A stretch of DNA of 64,000 nucleotides from Echria macrotheca. Taxonomy: Eukaryota > Ascomycota > Sordariomycetes > Sordariales > Schizotheciaceae. Below the pieces are notes generated by a model. The model was not told the DNA's origin and did not search any database. It was given only the letters and a program-made list of their open reading frames with translations. The stretch spans positions 186,001 through 250,000 of the forward strand of contig MU839842.1 of NCBI GenBank assembly GCA_030411725.1, written 5' to 3'. Made by a program: the position numbers and the translations under genes. Below are positions 35,577-44,602 of this stretch, piece after piece. Numbering within the stretch: the stretch's first letter is position 1; each line of letters starts with the position of its first letter.

Positions 35577-36017
35577 CTATTTGTGATTCTTGATTGAGTT
35601 TCTTGATGACCGATCTTGGGTTATGTCCTTTTACATCCATACAAGGAGCTTTGGTAGATATCTGTGACGCAACTTTAAAGTTCCAGGTTGTCCACTTGGT
35701 TGGACAATGTCCATTTCTATAGCAACATTCGTCTCCTTCGTCCAGATAGCCGTGTTGATCAAGCATTCGGGGATATGAGTTGATACTGGAACATTTCTTC
35801 GCGATATTTTGGAAGCGCGCAGGTGGGGAAACGCAATCCCTCGGAAGAAAAATAAAGTTACTCACCGGCGTAGCTGTGCAAACTCCTCATCAGCGTATCG
35901 AGTAATTCTGATATGGTTTCCACTAGACAAAATAGGAATATCCTCTCTCGGCGTAGATCACCATGACCTAGCCGCCCAATAGGGGCCGAGTCCTTGTATA
36001 CGATACGCGATCATCGC
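35577..36017 (-). CDS. Candidate spliced fragment of unknown protein, incomplete at both ends
   Basis: A frame open from about 36017 to 35866 reads like real protein (DIPILSSGNHIRITRYADEE and flanks). It ends exactly at a GTGAGT donor. An 80-nt intron with a TTCCAG acceptor leads, in matching phase 2, to 35785-35577, which encodes about 70 residues including DECCYRNGHC and WTTWNFKVA. That segment ends at another strong donor, GTAGGT. I found no convincing start ATG upstream or final exon downstream. It may be a degraded gene or one whose end exons are short. It lies head-to-head with the methyltransferase 200 bases away. I do not recognise the family. Confidence 0.35.
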
Positions 36018-36225
36018 TCAGTGACTCAACCGGTCAGTATTTGAGCCGTTCCCGATACGCTTCCCCGACGAAGCGGGGTTACGGACACAAAGTATATATT
36101 CCCGGTGTTTCCGCGTACCGGAACTTTACCTCGCCAGGCATCTATTCTACCAGTGAACATCGTTTCACCCTATCAACTTACAAACTCGCCATCACCAGAT
36201 CTCAATCCTTCCTAAAAGATCCAAA

Positions 36226-36900
36226 ATGGCCGACACCAAATCCCGCCTCAAACAGTCCTACGACGCCATCGCAGAGCGCTACACCGACTGGGCCGTCAAG
36301 AACAGCGCCCTGCGCATCAAGTACCTCGACCGCCTGCTTTCCCTCCTCCCCCCCACAGCCAACAACTCCGGCCCGCTCAAAGCCCTAGAGCTAGGCTGCG
36401 GCGCCGGCGTGCCCGTGACGCAGACCCTCCTCGCCTCCCCCGGCGGCCGCAAGTTCTCCGTGGTCGCCAACGACCTCTCCGACTCGCAGCTCGCGCTGGG
36501 CAGGGCCAAGCTCGGCGAGGGCCCCAATGTCGGCGTGGAGTGGCTGCAGGGCGATATGAACTCGCTCGAGTTTGCCGAGGGGTCGTTTGATGTCGTTATC
36601 GCGCTGTATAGTATTATCCATCTGCCTAGGGATGAGCAGCCGGAGATGCTGAGGAAGGTGGCGAAGTGGTTGAAGCCTGGTGGGTTGGTGTTGGTCAATT
36701 TTGGGATTGAGGAGGTGGAGGCCGAGGAGACGGAGGATTGGCTTGGGGCGTGGATGGTCTGGAGCGGATGGGGGGTTGAGGGGTCGATGGGGAAGGTCAA
36801 GGAGACGGGGTTGGAGGTTGTGGTGGAGGAGGTATCGCCCGGGGATGGGGTTGATGCGTCGTTTTTGTGGGTTATTGCGCGGAAGAGTGTTGATGGATGA
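36226..36900 (+). CDS. Class I SAM-dependent methyltransferase
   Basis: This single exon encodes 224 residues. Motif I ALELGCGAGVPVT lies at residues 53-65, a post-I acidic residue follows in VVANDLSDSQL, and the motif II region is GSFDVVIALYSIIHLPRDEQ. These mark a Rossmann-fold methyltransferase of the UbiE/Methyltransf_25 type. The N-terminus LKQSYDAIAERYTDWA is the usual substrate-proximal helix of such small enzymes. No targeting signal is seen, so it is probably cytosolic. The substrate cannot be told; small-molecule targets are typical of this size. The start ATG is in a strong CAAAATGG context. The neighbours do not form a pathway. Confidence 0.88.
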   Translation: MADTKSRLKQSYDAIAERYTDWAVKNSALRIKYLDRLLSLLPPTANNSGPLKALELGCGAGVPVTQTLLASPGGRKFSVVANDLSDSQLALGRAKLGEGPNVGVEWLQGDMNSLEFAEGSFDVVIALYSIIHLPRDEQPEMLRKVAKWLKPGGLVLVNFGIEEVEAEETEDWLGAWMVWSGWGVEGSMGKVKETGLEVVVEEVSPGDGVDASFLWVIARKSVDG

Positions 36901-38426
36901 GCGTTGGAGATGGGAGGAGGTTGATCTATGTTTTGAGCGATGATTTTGAGTCTCAACGGTGCTTTGACATTGAGCTGGCTAATGGCTGGCGAGACATATA
37001 CACAACGCTGGTGTTAAATGAGAACAGTTGCAAGTCAGATTTTCGTTGTTTTAGATAGGAGAAGTTCTGGTATTGACCCCTGAATCCAAGCCCCCATGCT
37101 ACCTATCGACGCTTTTCATCAGACGTGGATCCCACATCAGCCCGAGTACTCCAGGAATCGCCATCCACATAATGGCCCACTTTTTCAACATGTGTATCCT
37201 TCTTCACCATGCCAACCGCATTCCATGGATCACGCTCCCGCGCGCCCAGCAACCAGTTCTCCAAGGCATTGTTGCCCCTGAAACCCACGTCACTGCCTGG
37301 CTTCCCCGTTGGAGATCGCTTGACAGTAGTCCAAGCTTCGTTCTTGCTGTCGTGCGATGTTTCTATGTTTCCTGGACCCGGATATTAGAAATGAGTGAGA
37401 TAGGGGTAGTTGGAAGATTGAGACCTGTCATTGCTCTGGGTGAGCTACGGATTGACTTTGTGGCCGAAATTGCTGACTCTGGTGTGAAACCGCAGGCGGA
37501 GAACTAGACCCCGATGATGGAGGAAGGTAGGTATCTAGAGGATTTGCAGCTCAGTCAAGTCTCGGGGTTTGTGCGCCCGTCTGTTGTAGCTGCTTCAGTG
37601 TTTGTTCAGGTCCAGTTGTGTCTGTTGCTTCCGGAACACAGACATCCGGCTTTTTTTATATCCATCCCGAGACATTTCGACTTCCCAGGCGGCTTAAGGA
37701 GACCATTGCCGTGTGTGGTCATGGATATCTGCCCCCGACGCTGTCAAGAATCGGTCTGCATAGCAACTTCATGGCAAACCCTTGGCAGAGGAAACTAGCC
37801 CCTCGATGTTCTCCACGGGGCATGGTGCTATCGTCCAAGGCTTGCTTTCTTTGCAGGGCCATTCCCGAAGGTGAAGGAGAAGAAAACCCGCCCCGTGGAA
37901 GGGGCAGAATTTCTCGACCAGATCCACGTGGGAAATCCAGTCACTTGGCTATTGCGTTGTGCATGAGCTGGACATTTCAAGACGACGAGACGGATTCCAG
38001 CAACAGGATACGCACCAACCTCTTCCCAGGGGGCAAGAAATACATGCCAATCAAAGCCAGCCCCGAATTTAGAATTCAGCTGTGTTTCTCTCAGGCCATA
38101 TGCCCAGGAAACTCGCCCCTGGGTAGGGGGTGGGAGTTGGAAGATTGGGCCGCGAAACGATTGGTCGACGTAAATGGCCCCCCCCGTTCTGCCTGTCGAC
38201 CTCGTCGGCATTCCGCTTGCCCGACAAGCCCGATCAAACACCAGCCTGCACTGGAGGGGCAAGTTTTTGTGTCCAATCAGCACATGCCGCCCGACCATTT
38301 CCTGTGCGGAGTCGAACAGACGGGGGCATGCGAAGCTCAACTCTCAAGCTAGGCTGTCTATCTCCCCAATCCCTTGATTGCTCAAACTGCGGCACGTACC
38401 CTTTCCACCCCCAAATTATCGATGAC
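36901..38426. other. Intergenic region with a composite CCAAT element
   Basis: About 1.5 kb, mostly the promoter of the next gene. The coding frame of that gene is open upstream of its chosen ATG, with an earlier in-frame Met at about 38,328; I regard this as leader. A repeated composite motif sits at 38256-38279. No other gene seen. Confidence 0.5.
38256..38279 (+). promoter_or_regulatory. Composite CCAAT element, copy 1
   Basis: GGGGCAAGTTTT, five variable bases, then CCAATCA; 148 bases before the chosen ATG of the next gene. Two relatives occur at 41535 and 41672. The CCAATCA half is a classical HAP/CBC-complex site; the other half is unassigned. Confidence 0.4.
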
Positions 38427-39509
38427 ATGGATCAAATCGCAGAAACGATGGAATCGCCATCAGCTTCGCCCCTCGCGGCTCAGAAGATTTTCGAGAGCCT
38501 TCCCACGAGACCCAATCCCGACATGGGTCTCTCCGAGCATGATGGTTCAGTACTTCTGGACGAAGAGCAGCGTCCTGTTTCTCCTAAGGCTGCGAAGGAG
38601 ACCTCCGATGATGTGGCGGCATCTCCTGAGAACGAGAACTTGGATTCACCAACGGAAATCAAAAAGCCTCCCAACCGCAAGACCAGGAATCGCGAGAGGC
38701 AACGAGCGAAACGGGCGCTGAAACGACAGAGCAAGCGAGCTTCTGAACCTGTCAAGTCACAATCGGCGTCAGATGGCGCAAAAGAGGACAAGGACAAGCG
38801 ACACCGGCCAACACAGGCCGAGCGAAGCATGGCCTTCTTCATGACCATGTACAAGTGGTCCTGTATCTTTGTCCAGCGAGACAATTTGCTCCCTTATCTC
38901 ACCATGGGGAAGAAAGTCGACCATGAGACCGCCGACATAATTTCCCGGGTGATCAGGGAGTGCTGGCTCGGCGACGAACAGCCGTTGGAATTTGAGTCGG
39001 TGGAACAGATGGAACAGTTTGTCAATTTCAAAGCCAAAGAGGCGCAATACTTTGAGAAACAGCTCGCTCTGGCTCCGCCGCTACAGGACGAAGTGTGGAC
39101 CGAGTACTTCGCAGGGCTGGGGAAGGCTGAGCCACAGGTTTCTGTGAAGGAGGCGTTAGGTGGACCCGCTGATTTTCTGAGGGATAACATCCTCCCCTGC
39201 CTCAAGGCTCAAGTCGACTCTCTGAGGGCACGGGCTGTCAAAGCTAGGGCGTTATGTGACAAGAAAGAAGAGTTATCCAAAAAGTGGGACCGTCAGCAGC
39301 ACTTCCGGTCCGAGGTACAAGGTCTTCGGCGTTTCCAAGCGCATATCCTTCCTATTTGCCCCGCCTGGAAGGAGGTTGGGGCGGAGATCGCCCGTCTTCG
39401 GAAAGAAATGCTCCAACCTCATGATCTACAAGCTTTATACCAGTCCATGAAGTTGAAAACGGAGGAATACTCTAGTGTGCTGGGAAGAACCACGACGAAA
39501 GTGGTTTAA
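38427..39509 (+). CDS. Unknown helical protein
   Basis: A single exon of 360 residues from the ATG MDQIAETMESP. The first ~130 residues are Ser/Pro-rich and then strongly basic (about residues 85-125, NRKTRNRERQRAKRALKRQS), a possible nuclear localisation signal. The remainder is predicted helical by eye, with motifs MTMYKWSCIFVQRDNLLPYL, RVIRECWLGDE and FKAKEAQYFEKQL, and a Lys/Glu-rich C-terminal coil. I do not recognise a family. The upstream in-frame Met near 38,328 would add 33 residues of poor composition. A composite CCAAT element lies upstream. Confidence 0.6.
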   Translation: MDQIAETMESPSASPLAAQKIFESLPTRPNPDMGLSEHDGSVLLDEEQRPVSPKAAKETSDDVAASPENENLDSPTEIKKPPNRKTRNRERQRAKRALKRQSKRASEPVKSQSASDGAKEDKDKRHRPTQAERSMAFFMTMYKWSCIFVQRDNLLPYLTMGKKVDHETADIISRVIRECWLGDEQPLEFESVEQMEQFVNFKAKEAQYFEKQLALAPPLQDEVWTEYFAGLGKAEPQVSVKEALGGPADFLRDNILPCLKAQVDSLRARAVKARALCDKKEELSKKWDRQQHFRSEVQGLRRFQAHILPICPAWKEVGAEIARLRKEMLQPHDLQALYQSMKLKTEEYSSVLGRTTTKVV

Positions 39510-40178
39510 ATACTCGGTAGCACGTATCTTGATCTCCTTAAATCTACTTTTTGGTGCCCGCGACTGTTAAAAGAGTGACAATCGTTGATTCGGTAAGGAC
39601 AGTCAGGATCTAAGAAATAACATCAAGAGGGTAGGTACCTGAGCGTCATGCCTATACACCCCCTTGGTATACAAACGCTCCAAAATAGTCCCTTCGATAC
39701 CCAGGCAGACTAACCGGAATTCCCAGCGCGCAACTAATTTTTTTTTCTTTTTGTGAAGTGCTTCGCTCACCTGCAATCACCAACAGGTAGCAGAAGGAAG
39801 GGTATGTGGGGTAAATACTAAGTATGACCCTACGCAAAGTCCATAGCTCATCCCGCCAGTGTACCTGGTTGCCGCGGTTTGTGTCGTGTGTTGATCGTCC
39901 CAACCAGGGCAGTGGGCGTGAGGGCTTGCTGGCAAGGGGAAACCTTGTAGCAACCCGGCGCAGCCATCATTCTCTTGTCAGAACCATCGACGAGCCGGAG
40001 GAAACGACACCTCAACCGTCGCCGGTCTCTCCAGGCCCCACCAACCGACAAGAAGTCTGCAACGACGACGTAAACGTGGAAAGGCTGGAATTCACCAGCC
40101 ACATCAGCAGCGACCCCGTGGTCACGAGCTGACTTCACATAGAGACGATATATAACCGGCTGGCTGTGATCGTAAGTA
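39510..40178. other. Convergent 3' flanks
   Basis: 669 bases between tail-to-tail genes. A long open frame continues through this region on the minus strand, out of frame with the zinc fingers; I judge it a shadow. It holds one GTAGGTACCTG word near 39,632. No separate gene. Confidence 0.5.
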
Positions 40179-41316
40179 TCAGGTAGTATCGCCGGTGCGT
40201 CGAGAAGAATGAACGGAAGAGGCGATGACTTTGCGAGGCCTCCCCACTCTCTTTCTTTCCGATTTGTAATGGGCGGCAAAGGCCTGAAAGTCGCCAAAGG
40301 TTGCTGCACACTGGCACCTGTAGGCTCCAAGAGGGAGGCCCATGTCGGGGCCCATCCTTCCAGAGCCATCGAGGTGTGTCTGATGGTGTGCGCAAAGCTT
40401 GTCCCACCGCCCAAAGGATTTTCCGCACGCACACTGATAAACCTTGGGAGCTGTGTTGTGCAAGAGAGTATAATATTGACAAGTTCGGACGTGTCGGGCA
40501 AGACCAGGTTTGTCGGCGTAATCTTTCGAGCAGCCAGCGGCAGGGCATGCAAAACGTACATTTCTGCACGAGACCGGCTGTTTGCGATGGGCCCTGATGA
40601 AAGGAAACAGTAAGCTTCCGACAATATCACATGCTTGTGTCCGTGAGAGTCATACCTGAGGCGCCCAGGCGTGAAAGTTCTCCCGCATTCAGAGCAGCGG
40701 TGTTGCAAGGACGGACTAAGGCGAATCTTTGGATTCTCATCTTGATGAGAAGTTGCGAGAGGTCCATCATTGGTGGCGGTGGTGGCGTCAAGTAAAAGTT
40801 GCGGCTTCGGCGCATTCTCCACCCCGGATTGTTGAATTTGCTGACCGGAGGCAGAGCAAGGTACTCCGCGAGTGAGTTCCTCGGTTGAGGGAGATCCATT
40901 TTGCTTGACGGCCGAGGGGGATGGACGGCAACTGATTGGAGGCGTACAGGGTTGGATGGGAGCTGTACTAGAGGCCAGGGATGTGAAGTCGAGCTGGGGA
41001 GAAATGGGGAAGACGTCGTGTATAGTCGAGAAATCTAAGTCAAAGATGGTGGGCGGCGTAAGAGTTATACCACTGAAGCTTGCTGAATCGCAAATTTCGC
41101 CGAAGCTGCGGACGTCTGACACCGGGTCGAAGAACTGTGAGACCCAAGGTGTGTCCGGCTGCGGTATCCACTGCTGATCGCTCGGCCCAGAATCAGATTC
41201 GTGGGACTGGAAATTGGGGTACGGGAGGGTGAAGTCCCAATCCCGGAGCTCGTCGTGGAAATGATTTTGATTTAAATGATGACCATAATTGTCGTCCGAG
41301 ATGTTGTCGGCGCGGA
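40179..41316 (-). CDS. C2H2 zinc-finger transcription factor, 5' end unresolved
   Basis: Two exons are certain: 41316 (or later) to 40656, and 40593-40179. The 62-nt intron is GTATGA...CATCAG, phase 2. Splicing switches into a different frame from the longest uninterrupted one. It yields finger 1 (HRCSECGRTFTPGRLRAH), finger 2 (FACPAAGCSKDYADKPGLARH), finger 3 (YQCACGKSFGRWDKLCAHHQTH) and an atypical YRCQCAATFGDFQAFAAH. The N-terminal ~200 residues are acidic/Ser/Pro-rich, as in activation domains. The exon 1 frame has no ATG; a TAA closes it at 41318-41320. A possible first exon with ATG at 41644 (17 codons, then GTAAGT) exists, but I could not match its phase with certainty. A DNA-binding nuclear regulator is likely. 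Confidence 0.75.
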
Positions 41317-41534
41317 CTTAGATCCGCGCGCGTCAGACACGATGTGAGGTCCCGCTATAATAAAAGGGGGGGGCCTGATCGAGAGACCGGCCCCGATGGT
41401 GAGCTGTGGGGGTTGTAAACAGGTGGTGAGAGAACCTGAGAGGGAGCAGAAGTGAGGAGGAGGTGAAGATGGAGAAGGTTGGAAGGAGGGGCCATCGCGC
41501 CTTCCTCACAGCGGTTTTATCTTTTCGCATTGAC

Positions 41535-41558
41535 AGGGCAAATTTTGCAAACCAATCA
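41535..41558 (+). promoter_or_regulatory. Composite CCAAT element, copy 2
   Basis: AGGGCAAATTTT, five bases, then CCAATCA; same spacing as copies 1 and 3. Lies upstream of the zinc-finger gene, in opposite orientation to it. Confidence 0.35.
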
Positions 41559-41671
41559 ATTTAGTTCTGGCTGGGTATTAGCAGGCGACTTACCACATGC
41601 AGGGCGGCCAGGCTGGCCACGGCAGGAGTCACAAGTCGTTCCATAACTAGAGCAGGCAGAGCGCAGGCAGA

Positions 41672-41695
41672 GGGGCAAGTTTTCAAGGCCAATCA
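41672..41695 (+). promoter_or_regulatory. Composite CCAAT element, copy 3
   Basis: GGGGCAAGTTTT, five bases, then CCAATCA; the first 12 and last 7 bases are identical to copy 1 at 38256. Confidence 0.4.
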
Positions 41696-41910
41696 ATATC
41701 TTGAGGCTTGCATTCTTACCAGCACTTCCAAGTCATTTCCCTGACCGAAGCTCGCCAGCATCGATCTCTGCCGTCGGCATCGCCCGACAGACCGCATCGC
41801 TGCAGCATGGATACGCTGAGAGCATTGTCTTTCCACGTATTAGGGGTAAGTAAGCAGCGGGTAGTACCGATTCACACCGTATACCTCGCTGTTAGCCCCT
41901 GAGCAGTTAC

Positions 41911-41926
41911 TGGCAAGCGGTTGTCA
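41911..41926 (-). repeat. CAACCGCTTG module, inverted copy
   Basis: On the minus strand reads TTGACAACCGCTTGCC. Related to the direct copies at 42317 and 42757. Confidence 0.45.
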
Positions 41927-42316
41927 AAAAAAAAAGGGGGACCGCAAAATTCCAGTACGAGACCCTGTATTAACAGTGGCTTAACAGCTCTCCCACTTTC
42001 CATCACCCCACCACATAGGCCAGCCTCACAGTTATACCTCAAAAATAACGTTTAAAGATCAGAAAAAAAGACCAGATACCCAGGGAACATATATCGAGGT
42101 CATTGCAAGGTTCGAGAGAAAACAAATCAAAAGAAAAGCAAAAGAAAAAAAAAAGCAAAAGATATCGAAGCGTCGAGAACAAACTAATGGGCGTAGGTCG
42201 GGAGATCTGTTAGTACAAAACTATTAAGTAATTACAGCAGATACCTGCTTGGTACTTGTTTTGATAGGTAAGTTGTACTGGTGGTCAGGTACCTGTAGGT
42301 AATAAGTCCCTTTTAT

Positions 42317-42331
42317 TTTGTCAACCGCTTG
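42317..42331 (+). repeat. CAACCGCTTG module, direct copy 1
   Basis: TTTGTCAACCGCTTG. About 100 bases downstream an ACAAAATAACACA...CCTAGCC segment follows, echoed after the second copy. Confidence 0.45.
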
Positions 42332-42756
42332 ACTGGATGGGTTGCAAAGTCTTGCGCTAATCACACCACTACCACCCAGTCACACCACCATTCTCAGTCT
42401 CCAGACAAAATAACACAGCCCCAATCTTACCTAGCCAAAAGCGGTTGCCAGAAAAGCAGGGCCACAGAAACTGGCTCTGGCAGTTCCTAACTAACAGGGT
42501 CCCTAACAGCTCCGCCGTCTTCCATCAGGCCACCCGAAGCGGCTGGTAACAATATTACTGCCATCAACTTAGAGCCAGTATTTATACACGTCAGGAGACC
42601 CGACAGGTGACTGGATTCCATGGTAAAGAACACTCGTCCATTCGATACTGATAAACGGTTAGATGACCAGGTGGAGGTACCGCGAGTTACATCCAGATGC
42701 AAGCAAATATTATAGCAGAATAGGTACCTACTAAGGAAGTAATGTGGCCCTGTTTT

Positions 42757-42771
42757 GTTGTCAACCGCTTG
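42757..42771 (+). repeat. CAACCGCTTG module, direct copy 2
   Basis: GTTGTCAACCGCTTG, about 440 bases from copy 1 and 150 bases before the broken membrane-protein gene. An ACAAAATCACA...CCTAGCC segment follows as in copy 1, suggesting a diverged duplication. Confidence 0.45.
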
Positions 42772-42920
42772 CCACTTGGCCCAGCCCGCCTAGAAAGCCA
42801 AATCCAACTACGACCCTGTTTTCACTGTAAAATGAAATTTTTCTCCATTCCTAAAACAAAATCACATCATAATATCCAACCTAGCCGCCTCCATAATCTG
42901 GATACAACCCCAGCTCAAAG

Positions 42921-43504
42921 ATGCTCGGAGAAATCCTGGAGTTGTGTGCAACGACATGCGAAAGTGTCTTCTCGGGAGTCCAAGCTTTCTGCAGCCCGGA
43001 CATGCTCTACTCCCTCTCTCTCTACACATCAGGATACCTCGTCAACCTCCTCGGACTCGGACTCCAAGCCGGGCTGCTTTACCTCCTTGTATCCGCAAGT
43101 AAGAGCCAAAACCCCGAGGCGACATGTGCTTCTGCGTCTACAGACTCCTGCGGCATACAAGGGAACTCGGACTTTTACGGCCTGGGTATCCGCATCGGTT
43201 TGTACTGCCAATGAGTAGCTGTCTTCTTCCGGCGGTTGTATCTCGACAGCGCGGAGACAACGAGATCATCTTCACCGTCGCGCTGCTCATGGCCATGCTT
43301 TTCATGACGCTCGGGCAGCCGTGTACGCTCCTCCCCGATCTTCTAGTCGTTACCCTTGCGACCTATGGCAACCTCGTCAGTCTTATGTCACTCGCAGAAC
43401 TGGTTCAGCTAACTGAAGGCAAGAAACTTCGAGAGAAGTACGGTTTTCCCATCTCCCAATTATATACAGATTTCACGCTCTCGGCATCAAGAGCAGCAAA
43501 GTGA
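42921..43504 (+). pseudogene. Frameshifted multi-pass membrane protein gene
   Basis: The first part (42921-43211) encodes 97 residues with a membrane helix (LGLGLQAGLLYLLV) and ends DFYGLGIRIGLYCQ, then a TGA at 43212. The next frame, overlapping at this point and running to 43504, continues with a helix-rich segment (IIFTVALLMAMLFMTL, LLVVTLATYGNLVSL). Fungal membrane proteins with a YGxGIRxGxYxQW motif are familiar, and a single missing base after 43213 would restore exactly a Trp there. No intron with matching phase and usable splice sites bridges the two parts. I therefore read one gene broken by a one-base deletion, or a sequencing error. Function unknown; membrane location likely. Confidence 0.6.
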
Positions 43505-44013
43505 AGATCAGCAGAATGGGACGCCTGCGCCTTCCGTGTATCGACCAGAACCAGACATGGAAATGGGTGGTGGAAACGGTGCTGGCCCACTAGCAGTCCA
43601 TGAATCCAATAACTCCAGGACTGGTTTCTGAGACACCTTACACTGACTGCATGAATCAGGCCTAAGATGATGGCTTCCAAGGAGGGGTAGGTCGAGGTAT
43701 TGGTTACTTATTACGAGGCGACAGCTTTCAGGGACGATGGCCATTTCATTTTTCTTTGGTAGAGGCATTCTGGTCATGTAGTATCATCATTTACTTATTT
43801 GGTTCGACTGGTAGCACGATCCCTTTCAGTGATCTTGGCACTAGCAGCAGTGCCGGGTTGCTACCAATACTCTAACTAATACAAATCCCAGACCCTAGCG
43901 AGACCGAGGACACAAACGCGTTTGTAAAAGGTACAAATCTGAACTCAAAGAACCCCAATCGCAGCCCACCATAAGGAAACTAGCTAACAATGAGAGTAGA
44001 GGTCCGGAAACAT
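43505..44013. other. Intergenic region
   Basis: 509 bases after the broken gene. No coding signal; may include further remnants of it. Confidence 0.5.
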
Positions 44014-44602
44014 TCAGTCGATCTCAGCTCTCGGCTGCCTTCCGCTCGCGCCAGCTCCCCCGTCCACATCTTTACCCTCCCTTCTCGCCTCCTTGACCTC
44101 CTCCCTAGCGAACGACTGCTGCGCTTTCTTTCTGCAAGCACATGAGTAACCTCACCTCCTGCTTCTAGACAACCGATAAAACTCACCTCTCCATATCCGC
44201 CTCGGTCCCTTGGAGGTCAACCTCGCCCCTGCCCCGCCCGTGCTGCTGCTGCGTACCGCTCTTGCGCTCGACGGCATCCGCTACCTTTCCCTCCGACGGC
44301 ACGGCCATCTGTTCGGCATCTTCGTTTTCATTCTGAGGTCCGGCGTCCTTCTGGCCGCTGCTCTTGTAATCGCTTGGATCCGTGCCGTGGATGCCACGAC
44401 CCAAAGCCGACGGTACAGCACTTCCCCTGGATGCCGAGTCTGCTTGATTGCGGTGCTCGATATCGTCGCCGCCAGAAGCACTCGGACCCGGGGTGTCGGC
44501 GACTGCCTGCTCGGAGGGCTTGCGCTCGACGGGGTTCCGACTGGTCGTGTAGGCCTCCGAGGTAGGCGGTTGGGATGGGCCGGTTGGGGTTTGGGAAGAC
44601 AT
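44014..44602 (-). CDS. Small hydrophilic protein
   Basis: Exons 44602-44187 and 44131-44014 give 177 residues; the 55-nt intron is GTGAGT...TTGCAG, phase 2. The protein is polar throughout with no Cys or membrane segment. The first ~120 residues are Ser/Pro/Glu/Asp-rich. The C-terminus, revealed by splicing, is a short charged helix (MERKKAQQSFAREEVKEARR) followed by a Gly/Asp-rich end. Its composition resembles desiccation- or stress-related hydrophilins and other disordered fungal proteins, but I recognise no family. It may equally be a chaperone-bound small protein; function unassigned. Confidence 0.65.

Larger units (their letters stand above)
41317..42920. other. Intergenic stretch with repeated modules
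   Basis: About 1.6 kb. It contains two composite CCAAT elements, an A-rich patch (about 42,120-42,165), several TAGGTACCTA words, and at least three copies of a TTG(T/A)CAACCGCTTG module. A possible first exon of the zinc-finger gene lies at 41644-41594 on the minus strand. No protein gene is otherwise visible. Confidence 0.5.

Noticed and set aside
39848..41122. A single 424-residue protein reading straight through the zinc-finger region
   Set aside because: It begins at a GTG, ignores a clear intron, and reads the finger region out of frame; the spliced model gives real C2H2 motifs.
42100..42180. A-rich run as a retroposon poly-A tail
   Set aside because: The run is broken by many G and C bases and no element body or target duplication was found next to it.
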